Below the pieces are notes generated by a model. It worked only from the letters and a program-made list of their open reading frames with translations, was not told the DNA's origin and searched no databases. A DNA stretch of 64,000 nucleotides from a bacterium (lineage in GTDB: Bacteria; Armatimonadota; Abditibacteriia; Abditibacteriales; Abditibacteriaceae), in the NCBI GenBank assembly GCA_004172935.1, contig SDZD01000028.1, positions 1 to 64,000 on the forward strand, given 5' to 3'. This document shows, piece after piece, positions 17,641-25,466 of the stretch (its first letter is position 1; each line of letters starts with the position of its first letter). Position numbers and translations under genes: made by a program.

Positions 17641-17717
17641 CGTTGCAAACGCATGTCGAATTTGACCAATGGGCTTTCTGTTTCCTACAACGCCCACTTA
17701 TTAAAGGGGTCTAATTC

Positions 17718-17746
17718 TTTTTGAGGAACACTAGAGTCCTCAAAAA
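17718..17746. promoter_or_regulatory. Hairpin just upstream of CE7 start
   Basis: TTTTTGAGGA (17718-17727) and TCCTCAAAAA (17737-17746) form a perfect 10-base stem with a 9-base loop, ending 8 bases before the ATG at 17755. It could be a terminator for upstream minus-strand read-through or mask the start of the esterase mRNA. Confidence 0.4.
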
Positions 17747-17754
17747 ACTGTTCC

Positions 17755-19071
17755 ATGCGATTTCCTCGTTCTCTTCGTCTGAAAATCTCGGCGTTCGCTC
17801 TCCTGCTTGCCTCGGCTTCATGCAGCGTCGCACAGGAACTTACTATCAGTGCTGCCAAAGTCGGAGGCGTCTATGCTCCAGGCGAGAAAATATCATGGCA
17901 TGTAACTATCACGGGCGACAAAGCCGACGAAGTGCAAAGGGTTGGTTACGTACTGCGCAAAGGTGGTTTGACAGAAGTCGGTAAGGGCGAGTTAGTAGTT
18001 CAGAACCACAGCGTCGACCTGCAAACCCAGTTGGATGAACCGGGAACCCTTCTCGCCGAATTTACCGCTTTGCCCACTGGCGACAAGCCGATCACCGGAT
18101 TGGCAGGTGCGATGGTGGAGCCGGAAAAAATCGGCATCTCTGCACCATGCCCCGCTGACTTCGACGCATTTTGGAAATCCAAAGTCGATGAATTGCTGGC
18201 CGTTCCCGCCAATCCAGTTTTGAAAGAGGAGGAGAGCGGAAACGACAAACTTGACTATTGGAAAATCACCCTCGATAACATTCGTGGCACCCACATTCAG
18301 GGACAACTGGCGCGTCCCAAAGCAGCAACGCAAAAGCTACCCGCCATCTTGTTGGTACAGTCGGCTGGTGTTTATCCATTGGCGAAAAACCGGATACTCG
18401 ATAGGGCACGCGAAGGCTGGCTGGCTCTCAACCTCAATGCCCACGACCTCCCCACCGACATGCCGGAAGAGTGGTACAAAGAGAAACAACGAACAGACCC
18501 GATGTTCAAGGATTACCCCGGTTACGGTAACGACGACCGCGAGCAGAGCTACTTTCTACGCATGTATTTGTCGTGCTATCGTGCCGTTGACTACCTCGCG
18601 GGGCGCGACGATTGGGATGGAAAAACGCTCGTTGTGATGGGCACCAGCCAGGGTGGTTTACAAGCCATTATGACAGGTGGCTTGCATCCCAAAGTCACAG
18701 GACTCCTCGCGAATGTTCCCGCCGGGTGTGACCACAGCGGGCCACTCGTCGGACGCCGTGCAGGTTGGCCGCAGTGGTATGAAAAAGTCGCAGGCAAGGA
18801 CGCCGCTAAGGTAGCCGAAACCAGCAAATACTTCGACGTGGCGAACTTTGCCAGACACGTTCAGTGCCCCGCATTAGTCTCTGTCGGCCTCATTGATACA
18901 ACCTGTCCTGCTGCCGGAGTCGTGGCAACGTTCAATCAAATACAGGGGAAGAAGGAGTTGGTTGTTATGCCAAAGTCAGACCATCACGGTAACAACAACT
19001 CACAGGCCGCTTACAACGCCCGCTCCAAAGTGTGGCTCCAGAGCTTTAGAACAGGTATGCCCACTCCATAG
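17755..19071 (+). CDS. Secreted CE7-type acetyl esterase
   Basis: A 438-residue protein with a signal peptide (basic start, then ISAFALLLASASCSVAQ). A lipobox at C23 is possible but poor. An Ig-like N-terminal domain (about 30-115) precedes the alpha/beta hydrolase. CE7 traits are ISAPCPADFDAFWKSKVDELL near 130, nucleophile S298 in MGTSQGG, the acid in VGLIDTTCPAAG and the histidine in KSDHHGNN. It should deacetylate plant-type polysaccharides or oligosaccharides outside the cytoplasm, complementing the cytoplasmic CE7 at 14462. It is a single gene with a hairpin right before its start. Confidence 0.88.
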   Translation: MRFPRSLRLKISAFALLLASASCSVAQELTISAAKVGGVYAPGEKISWHVTITGDKADEVQRVGYVLRKGGLTEVGKGELVVQNHSVDLQTQLDEPGTLLAEFTALPTGDKPITGLAGAMVEPEKIGISAPCPADFDAFWKSKVDELLAVPANPVLKEEESGNDKLDYWKITLDNIRGTHIQGQLARPKAATQKLPAILLVQSAGVYPLAKNRILDRAREGWLALNLNAHDLPTDMPEEWYKEKQRTDPMFKDYPGYGNDDREQSYFLRMYLSCYRAVDYLAGRDDWDGKTLVVMGTSQGGLQAIMTGGLHPKVTGLLANVPAGCDHSGPLVGRRAGWPQWYEKVAGKDAAKVAETSKYFDVANFARHVQCPALVSVGLIDTTCPAAGVVATFNQIQGKKELVVMPKSDHHGNNNSQAAYNARSKVWLQSFRTGMPTP

Positions 19072-19130
19072 TAGCTATGAAGTGGGCACAGATGGACATA
19101 TCAAAGAGGCTCATTCTTTAAATTTCGCCC

Positions 19131-20120
19131 TCAAGTCGCTTCATCTAACGCCTCGACCAATTCGTTAAAGCCCGCCGGAAGCGGAGCTTCGAAGCGCATC
19201 GGTTCGCCTGTTGTCGGGTGCGCGAAAGCGATGGTGTAAGCGTGCAGAGCTTGCCCATTCAGTGCGTTGATAGCCTCGCTGGCTCGCTCGGAGGGCGCGC
19301 AGGTCAAAGCGCGATGAAAACCACCATAAAGGCTGTCGCCCGCCAACGGGTGATGCAGGTAAGTCAAATGGGCGCGAATCTGGTGGGTGCGTCCAGTCAG
19401 CAAATTGATGTCGAGCAAAGCGAACTTCGCCCACGACTTCAGCACCTCATATTCGGTGATAGAGGGACGCCCACCGGGAGTCACCGTCATTTTTTTGCGG
19501 TTGGTGTGGCTGCGGTCGATAGCGGCCTCAATGCGCCCGCGTGGCGTGGGCACGCCATTGACGATGGCGATGTAGTGCTTCTCGATTTGACGAGCCTCGA
19601 ACTGCGCCGCCAAATTCCAGTGCGCTGCATCGGTTTTAGCCACCAGCATAACGCCCGAAGTGTCTTTGTCGAGACGATGCACGATTCCCGCACGCCCAGC
19701 CGGCCCAACCGACGACAGCGCCTTGCCCTGAGCGCGCAAGATGTCAACCAGCGTCGCCCCGGTTTCCCCGGCTCCGACGTGTACAGTGACACCGCGCGGC
19801 TTGACGATGACCATCATATCGTCGTCCTCATACAAAATCGGCACTTCGGGGGCGCGTTCGAGTTCTTCGGGAGTAGCACCCACAGGGGCTTCCGAATCAA
19901 TCTCAAACGGCGGCACAACAACCTCGTCGTCCACCTTGAGAGTAATCTTGGCTTTGACGAATTGACCGTTGACGGTCGTGGTTTCGAGTATCTTTTGAGC
20001 GCGCGAACGCGACACGCTAAGCGCCTGACTTAAAAAAGCGTCAACGCGCTTACCGGCGTCATCCTCGCCAACATGGAACACTGCGCCCGCAGTGAAATCT
20101 TCGCTATTCAAATCTTCCAT
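19131..20120 (-). CDS. rluD: RluA-family 23S rRNA pseudouridine synthase
   Basis: A 329-residue protein. An N-terminal S4 RNA-binding domain spans about 20-80 (KRVDAFLSQALSVSRSRAQKILETTTVNGQFVKAKITLKVDDEV). The catalytic domain has VNKP-like ILYEDDDMMVIVKPRGVTVHVG and the motif HRLDKDTSGVMLVAKT, with D151 as the catalytic aspartate; GRTHQIRAHLTYLHHPLAGDSLYGG closes the domain. The architecture is that of RluD, which makes pseudouridines in helix 69 of 23S rRNA; other RluA-type targets are possible. Its start overlaps the start of the divergent amidase gene by 29 bases. Confidence 0.92.
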   Translation of the reverse strand: MEDLNSEDFTAGAVFHVGEDDAGKRVDAFLSQALSVSRSRAQKILETTTVNGQFVKAKITLKVDDEVVVPPFEIDSEAPVGATPEELERAPEVPILYEDDDMMVIVKPRGVTVHVGAGETGATLVDILRAQGKALSSVGPAGRAGIVHRLDKDTSGVMLVAKTDAAHWNLAAQFEARQIEKHYIAIVNGVPTPRGRIEAAIDRSHTNRKKMTVTPGGRPSITEYEVLKSWAKFALLDINLLTGRTHQIRAHLTYLHHPLAGDSLYGGFHRALTCAPSERASEAINALNGQALHAYTIAFAHPTTGEPMRFEAPLPAGFNELVEALDEAT

Positions 20121-20823
20121 TGTGTTGGGTTTAACCCTTTCTGCGGGTATGCTGGCGGGAATACCCCGCGCCGACGCTCAACCGAGGTACGGTTCGTTCG
20201 TTGTTTGCATCGATCCGGGCCACCCCAGCGAGACTGCGCGTGGCGCAGCAGCCAACGGTCTCAGCGAGAATCACCTCAACTGGCTCGTCGCTGTTAAGCT
20301 CGCCAACAAGCTCAATGCGCGCGGCATTTCTTTCGTCTCGACCAAGAAATCCGAGAACCAAATGGTCACCAATCGCCAGCGCGCCGAAATCGCCAACACC
20401 AATGGCGCGGCGCTCATGATTCGCATTCACTGCGACGCGGGCGGCGGTAGCGGTTTCGCGTGGTACTATCCCGACCGTAGCGCCCGCAAACAGGGAGTCA
20501 CTGGCCCCTCCAAACAGGTACAGGGCTGGAGCCGCGAAGCGGCCCACACACTCAACGAGGCAATGAAACCCGTTCTGCGTGGCTCCCTACCCGCCAACCC
20601 CATCAAAACCGACGCCGCTACAGGCGTGGGTGGCAAACAGGGCGGCGTGCTGACAGGCTCCATCTTCTCGAAAGTGCCCACCGCGCTTGTCGAGATGTGC
20701 TTCATCACTAACCGCCGCGATGCACGCTTCATTGCCTCCGACGCGGGTCAGGAAAAAATGGCCGAAGCGATGGCGCAGGGCATCGTGGCATGGCGCACCA
20801 AGTGGCTGCAAAAGACAGGCTGA
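20092..20823 (+). CDS. Secreted N-acetylmuramoyl-L-alanine amidase (Amidase_3)
   Basis: A 243-residue protein from a GTG start, with a signal peptide (MKSSLFKSSIVLGLTLSAGMLAG, cut after ADA). The Amidase_3 fold shows FVVCIDPGH (zinc ligand H44), SENHLNW (E59) and MIRIHCDA (H113); the glutamate of ALVEMCFITN is the catalytic acid. It cuts the bond between N-acetylmuramic acid and the stem peptide in the periplasm, for cell separation or wall turnover. The GTG was chosen because it keeps the basic residues of the signal peptide; later starts would lose them. The first 29 bases overlap the rluD start on the other strand. Confidence 0.9.
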   Translation: MKSSLFKSSIVLGLTLSAGMLAGIPRADAQPRYGSFVVCIDPGHPSETARGAAANGLSENHLNWLVAVKLANKLNARGISFVSTKKSENQMVTNRQRAEIANTNGAALMIRIHCDAGGGSGFAWYYPDRSARKQGVTGPSKQVQGWSREAAHTLNEAMKPVLRGSLPANPIKTDAATGVGGKQGGVLTGSIFSKVPTALVEMCFITNRRDARFIASDAGQEKMAEAMAQGIVAWRTKWLQKTG

Positions 20824-20830
20824 TTGTGTC

Positions 20831-20857
20831 GTGGGTGACTTTTAGTAAGTCACCCAC
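20831..20857. terminator. Hairpin after amidase gene
   Basis: A perfect 11-base stem, GTGGGTGACTT and AAGTCACCCAC, with loop TTAGT, lies 8 bases after the amidase stop. No T-run follows, so termination here would be weak or factor-dependent; binding by a regulator of the next gene is the alternative. Confidence 0.45.
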
Positions 20858-20881
20858 CCATTCCTGTAAACGATACGAAGC

Positions 20882-21921
20882 ATGGCCAACCCGACTAAAA
20901 GCGACTCTAAAAAGCACAATACCCCGGTGACCTTAGAAGATGTCGCCAGAGCGGCGGGAGTAACTGCCACCACTGTTTCGAGAGCGCTCAAGGGAAACGA
21001 CTATGTCGCAGCAGCCACACGCGAAAAAATATTACGCATCATTGGCGAGCTGAATTACACGACAAACCCGGCGGCAAGAGCTTTGGCGACGGGAAAAACC
21101 GGAATCATCGCGGTTATCAGCGCCCAACTTCACCAAACGTACCACGCCAACATCGTCCATTTGCTCGAATCGCATATCACCACCAGCGGCTATCAGATGC
21201 GACTTTTGCACAGCAGAAGCGAACTGAAAGACCTGATTGACGCCACCAGAACCACCTCTGCCGGTGGCATTATCATCAACGGAATGCACGACCTGTCGGA
21301 AGAACTCGAATTTCTCAATTCACAACTGTCCCAGAACTGCGTCTTCCTCGATACCTTTGCCCACGCCCAAACCGACTATGTGCGCATTGATCTGCGTCAG
21401 GCCGTCAAACATGCACTGGGTTTGATGTTGGCAGAGGGTCCACGCGCATCGCTTATGTTGGGGTTTCTGAAAGTGCCGTCTTCGACCCAAACGATGCCGC
21501 CGAAGACTGTTTGATAACTTACCTGTCGGTGATGCAAGAAACGGGCAGAAAACCCGAATTTATCAATTCCCTGCCCAATTTGAGCCGCCCGCAGCGAATC
21601 AAGGTTATCCGCGAGTATTTCGAGGCTCACGGCTGCCCCGATGCCATTTTGTGCCTGCACGACGAAATCGCCATCATTACCTACCACACACTCCTCGACT
21701 GCGGCTACCGCATTCCCCAGGATGTCACGCTGGCTGGCTGCGAAGGACTCTTCATGATGGAATGCTTCGAGCCTCCTCTCAGCACCATCAACCAACATCT
21801 GGAAGAGGCTTGCGAATTGACGTGGCAGTTCCTACAAAACCGCATCGTCACCCCCACTCTGCCTCTACAACAAAGGACCTTCGAAGCCAAACTCATGGTT
21901 CGCAAATCCCTGCAACCATAG
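20882..21921 (+). pseudogene. LacI-family repressor, frameshifted
   Basis: The first 185 or so codons encode a LacI protein: helix-turn-helix TLEDVARAAGVTATTVSRAL, then ARALATGKTGIIAVISAQL and the first half of the sugar-binding domain to TDYVRIDLRQAVKHALGLML. Near 21430-21439 the homology jumps frame. From about 21439 another frame gives STRIAYVGVSESAVFDPND and continues to LTWQFLQNRI and RKSLQP at 21921. The intact paralogue at 24072 aligns across the junction (RQRIAYVGVSNATEFDPSW), so one base lost or two gained explains it. As given, the product would stop at 21514 without an effector domain. A sequencing error or recent loss are both possible. Confidence 0.82.
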
Positions 21922-21959
21922 CCTTACCAGTCAAAAATCTGATAATTTATTTTTGCCCC

Positions 21960-21979
21960 ATATGTTGGCGCCAACATAT
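21960..21979. promoter_or_regulatory. LacI-type operator upstream of SGNH gene
   Basis: ATATGTTGGCGCCAACATAT is a perfect 20-base palindrome with the central CG symmetry typical of LacI-family sites. It lies 4 bases upstream of a TTGACA box and 39 bases after the end of the frameshifted LacI gene. It is the likely binding site for that repressor or its paralogue. Confidence 0.75.
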
Positions 21980-21983
21980 CTAT

Positions 21984-22011
21984 TTGACACGATTCTTCTA
22001 TTTGGTAACTA
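21984..22011 (+). promoter_or_regulatory. Promoter of SGNH gene
   Basis: A perfect -35 box TTGACA at 21984-21989, a 16-base spacer and TAACTA at 22006-22011 as a weaker -10. Transcription would start near 22018, which rules out any translation start before about 22020. Confidence 0.55.
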
Positions 22012-22051
22012 CACCTTTGCCAATACCATGCTTCCAGTCCCGAAAGATTCT

Positions 22052-23851
22052 ATGGATTCCCACGAATCGAATGCGAATTTTCTTGCCTCCAAAGTATTCG
22101 TGTCAAATAATTTTGTTGTGAACCACGTAAAAACCAGTTCACGTTCATGCTGGGCAGTCATGGGGTGCGGTATGGCCCTACTCGGCACCTTCCAAACAGC
22201 CCGCGCCGATTTCGCCCTCAAACCCAATGATCGCGTCGTGTTCTACGGCGATAGCATCACCGAACAGCGCCTCTACACGACCTTCGCCGAAACCTATGTC
22301 GTGACGCGCTTCCCCAAACTGCCAGTAACCTTCGTCCACTCCGGCTGGGGCGGCGACCGCGTCACAGGCGGCGGCGGCGGCCCCATAGACCTGCGTTTGA
22401 AACGCGACGTTCTGGCCTACAAACCGACTGTCATGACCATCATGCTCGGCATGAACGATGCCGCCTATCGCGCTTTCGATCAAGGCATCTTCAACACCTA
22501 TTCGACGGGTTACAACCACATCCTTGATGTCGTCAAGAAAGAAGACCCCGCAGTCCGCTTTACCCTCATCCAGCCCTCGCCCTACGACGACGTGACGCGC
22601 ACCCCCACATTCGATGGCGGTTATAACGCCGTCTTGCAGCGCTACGCCGCTTTCGTGAAGGACACCGCCACAGCGAAAAATGCCACAGTCGCCGACTTGA
22701 ACACCCCAGTCGTGACCATGCTGCAAAAAGCCAATGGCCTCGACGCCCCCACCGCGCAGCAAATCATTCCCGACCGCGTCCACCCCGGCCCAGCCGGACA
22801 CCTCATCATGGCCGAAGCCCTGCTCAAAGCCTGGGGCGCCCCCTCGCTGGTTTCATCTGTCACTATCGACACAACGGCGAAAAAGGTCACGCGCAGCGAT
22901 AACACACAGGTCTCCGACCTCAAAACAGGCTCAACGATAACCTGGACGCAAAACGATCAGGCGTTGCCCTTCCCGCTCGACACCACCGACTCCAAAATGG
23001 CGCTGACACTCAAATCCTCCGATTTCGTCGAAGCACTCAATCAGGCGCCACTTCAAGTCACAGGCTTAACCGCCCCCCGCTACACCCTCACTATCGACGG
23101 CGACGAAGCGGGCGATTTCACCAGCGAAGAGTTAGCGCAGGGAATCAATCTCGCGATGCTGCCGACACCGATGCAAACTCAGGCACAAAACGTCCACCGC
23201 CTGACCTTGAAGCACAACGACGAGCATTCGTGGCGCTGGCGCAACATTCAAGTCCCGCTCGAAGGTCGCAGCCAAGCCGCCCAGAAAGCTTCCAAACCGC
23301 TCATCAAAGCCCTCGATAAAGAGGAAGAGGAAACTGTCAAGCAGCAGCGCGCAGCAGCTCAACCCAAGCCCCACCGCTTCGAACTGAGCGTCACCTCTCC
23401 GCAAAACGAAGGGCCGAATCTGGCACAGGGCAAACCCTATGTCAGCTCCGATCCGAACGTCTATAACTACGGTGGCGGCGGTTTAACCGATGGCTCATGG
23501 AGCGGCGAATCGCCACACACCTTCGCCACAGGCGATGTAGATGCCTTTCCCAAAACCGTCACCATCGACCTCGGCGCTGCCACTCCGGTATCGCGAGTTC
23601 GTACCGGCATTCCCGCTTTTGGCTCGACCAAAACCGTCAAAGTTTTGGTCAGCGAAGACGGCCAGAAATTCACCGAAGTTGGCAGCTACACCTTCCCATT
23701 AGCAGCAGGACGCCGCCGCTCCTTCAAATTCGCCCCCGTCTCTACTCGCTACGTCCGCTTGCAGTACCCCGACCACTATCCCGATAACGTCGGCTACTCG
23801 CCGCTGTTCTCCTTCACCAGTGAAGTCGAGGTCTACGGCCCAGCGAAATAA
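22052..23851 (+). CDS. Secreted SGNH esterase with C-terminal discoidin-like domain
   Basis: About 600 residues. The frame is open from 21953, but a promoter at 21984-22011 makes the ATGs at 22028 or 22052, or the GTG at 22118, more likely; 22052 is given as a compromise. A signal segment (WAVMGCGMALLGTFQTARA) precedes the catalytic domain: block I in VVFYGDSITEQ (nucleophile Ser), the GGDR loop, block III GMND, and DRVHPGPAGH with the Asp-His pair. This fits rhamnogalacturonan acetylesterase-like SGNH enzymes. A middle beta region and a K/E/Q-rich linker follow, then an F5/8 type C-like domain (GPNLAQGKPYVSSDPN..., DLGAATPVSRVRTGI) that probably binds carbohydrate. It is preceded by a LacI operator. 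Confidence 0.85.
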   Translation: MDSHESNANFLASKVFVSNNFVVNHVKTSSRSCWAVMGCGMALLGTFQTARADFALKPNDRVVFYGDSITEQRLYTTFAETYVVTRFPKLPVTFVHSGWGGDRVTGGGGGPIDLRLKRDVLAYKPTVMTIMLGMNDAAYRAFDQGIFNTYSTGYNHILDVVKKEDPAVRFTLIQPSPYDDVTRTPTFDGGYNAVLQRYAAFVKDTATAKNATVADLNTPVVTMLQKANGLDAPTAQQIIPDRVHPGPAGHLIMAEALLKAWGAPSLVSSVTIDTTAKKVTRSDNTQVSDLKTGSTITWTQNDQALPFPLDTTDSKMALTLKSSDFVEALNQAPLQVTGLTAPRYTLTIDGDEAGDFTSEELAQGINLAMLPTPMQTQAQNVHRLTLKHNDEHSWRWRNIQVPLEGRSQAAQKASKPLIKALDKEEEETVKQQRAAAQPKPHRFELSVTSPQNEGPNLAQGKPYVSSDPNVYNYGGGGLTDGSWSGESPHTFATGDVDAFPKTVTIDLGAATPVSRVRTGIPAFGSTKTVKVLVSEDGQKFTEVGSYTFPLAAGRRRSFKFAPVSTRYVRLQYPDHYPDNVGYSPLFSFTSEVEVYGPAK

Positions 23852-23859
23852 CCATAAAA

Positions 23860-23899
23860 CGGGCTTCTGCTGGATTGGTAGAAGCCCGCTTCCCTTTTT
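23860..23899 (+). terminator. Rho-independent terminator of SGNH gene
   Basis: Stem CGGGCTTCT (23860-23868) and AGAAGCCCG (23880-23888), followed by CTTCCCTTTTT, 8 bases after the stop codon at 23851. Confidence 0.8.
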
Positions 23900-23921
23900 C
23901 AACCCAAACCACTCGACTCGC

Positions 23922-23973
23922 TTTTCTACCAGTAAAATTTTATTCCTATGGAATGAATATCACTGGTAGAAAA
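23922..23973. promoter_or_regulatory. Long inverted repeat upstream of second lacI
   Basis: TTTTCTACCAGT (23922-23933) and ACTGGTAGAAAA (23962-23973) are perfect 12-base inverted copies around a 28-base centre, which itself holds ATTCC-TAT-GGAAT. They lie 98 bases before the lacI ATG and could be an autoregulatory or activator site. Confidence 0.45.
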
Positions 23974-24071
23974 GCACCGCGCCCCTCAACACTGTGCCAC
24001 AATAGAATCGGCACGAGTTGCCCCTCCCAACGCAGTTCTGTTGTCCGTTGATTTCGACAATTCCTTTAACC

Positions 24072-25124
24072 ATGTCCCAGATACCCTCCGGCTTTCGAGA
24101 AAAAAGACGCAGTAGAACTGTGACTTTGCAGGACGTGGCCAATGTCGCTGGAGTCACTTCCATGACTGTTTCAAAAGTCATCAAGGGCAAGGGCAATATC
24201 TCGACTGCAACTCGCGAAAAAGTGCTGCGAGTTGCAGAGGAATTGAACTACACCGCCAATCTGGCGGCAAGAACTCTGGCTACCGGGCGAACAGGGATTA
24301 TCGCCGTTATCTGTGGAGAGTTAGATCAGGCCTACTACGCGAACATGGTGAGCCTATTACAAGCGCAAATGCTGTGTAGCGGCTACGAGATGAGGCTTTT
24401 GCACAAGGAAAGCGAACTCAAAGACCTACTGAACGCCACCAAAACCTCGGCTGTGGACGGTGTGATTGTGAGTGGTGCCCATGACCTGTCCGAAAAACCT
24501 GAGTTTTTGAATTCGGAGCTTTCTCAGCACTGTGTCTTCCTGGATACCTTCGAGCATCCAAACACCGACTATGTGCGTATTGATTTGCGAGAGGGTGTCC
24601 AGGAAGCTATCGAACACATGATTACTTTGGGACGCCAACGTATTGCCTATGTTGGTGTTTCTAACGCGACAGAATTTGACCCATCATGGGCCGTTGAAGA
24701 TCGTTTGCGAACCTATCTAGCGACCATAAACAAAGCGAACAAGAATCACGAATTCATCAACTCACGTCCCCGCATTGACATGACGCGCGAGGAGCGAATC
24801 GATGCTATAAAGCTGTATTTTGAAAGGCATGGATGCCCCGATGGACTGGTTTGTTTGCACGGCGAAATCGCGATGCTGGCTTTTCGTGCGTTGAGGGAGT
24901 ATGGATGCCGCGTTCCCGAAGATGTTCTAGTCGTTGGAGGCGATGACGTGCCCTTTATGGAATGTTTCGCTCCCTCTCTGAGTGCCGTCGCGCATCCATT
25001 GGAAGAGGCCTGTGTTTTGACGTGGCAATTCTTACAGGCACGCATCAATAACTCCTCACTGCCTCTTCAACAGAAAACCTGCAAAGCAAAGCTGGTTGTG
25101 AGGGAATCTCTGCAATCCAGATGA
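24072..25124 (+). CDS. LacI-family transcriptional repressor
   Basis: A 350-residue repressor from the ATG at 24072; the frame is open upstream, but MSQIPSGFREKRRSRTVTLQDVA is the normal LacI beginning. The helix-turn-helix is TLQDVANVAGVTSMTVSKVI and the hinge helix region LAARTLATGRTG. The periplasmic-binding-protein-like effector domain then runs from IIAVICGELDQAYYANMVSLL to LPLQQKTCKAKLVVRESLQ, with YVRIDL, GRQRIAYVGVSN and LVVGGDDVPFMECFAPSLS at the usual places. It should bind the palindrome at 25256 and block the downstream glycosidase operon until a sugar (rhamnose or an oligomer) binds. It is a close paralogue of the frameshifted gene at 20882. Confidence 0.92.
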   Translation: MSQIPSGFREKRRSRTVTLQDVANVAGVTSMTVSKVIKGKGNISTATREKVLRVAEELNYTANLAARTLATGRTGIIAVICGELDQAYYANMVSLLQAQMLCSGYEMRLLHKESELKDLLNATKTSAVDGVIVSGAHDLSEKPEFLNSELSQHCVFLDTFEHPNTDYVRIDLREGVQEAIEHMITLGRQRIAYVGVSNATEFDPSWAVEDRLRTYLATINKANKNHEFINSRPRIDMTREERIDAIKLYFERHGCPDGLVCLHGEIAMLAFRALREYGCRVPEDVLVVGGDDVPFMECFAPSLSAVAHPLEEACVLTWQFLQARINNSSLPLQQKTCKAKLVVRESLQSR

Positions 25125-25224
25125 TTGTGCGCATATAGGGGATACCGCTTTCACAATCAAAACTATGGCAGATTTCTAATGCGTGACTGAGGTGTAAAAA
25201 TCTAGAGAAGAGGCGACTTCGTGT

Positions 25225-25253
25225 GTTTAACCTCTGAATGGATTGGGTATAAT
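25225..25253 (+). promoter_or_regulatory. Promoter of glycosidase operon
   Basis: A perfect -10 box TATAAT at 25248-25253, with GTTTAA at 25225-25230 as a weak -35 at 17 bases. It lies in the 342-base gap before the first GH106 gene, directly followed by a 22-base operator. Besides this promoter-operator pair and a leader of about 190 bases I see nothing else in the gap. Confidence 0.65.
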
Positions 25254-25255
25254 TG

Positions 25256-25277
25256 CTAGGGTTAGCGCTAACCCTAG
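25256..25277. promoter_or_regulatory. LacI-type operator of glycosidase operon
   Basis: A perfect 22-base palindrome made of CTAGGGTTAGC and its mirror GCTAACCCTAG, covering the expected transcription start 3 bases after the TATAAT box. The central AGC|GCT is typical of LacI-family sites. Binding here would block transcription directly. Confidence 0.85.
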
Positions 25278-25466
25278 TCGGAGTTCCGTGGAGGGCGCCA
25301 ATGACTTCGCTTTTGAGAACATCATGATTCACTCGCCGAACAATTCCCCGAAAGTTCTTCCCAAACCATATTGGGCCTTCACCTCGAAGCATTAGATGGC
25401 GCGCGTTATTATCTCCCCTAACAGCAGACCATACCCCCTTATCCGTATCCCCTCTTTCCATCACTA

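Noticed and set aside
25045..25464. Minus-strand open frame of 139 codons
   Set aside because: It covers the promoter, operator and leader of the glycosidase operon and has no coding character.
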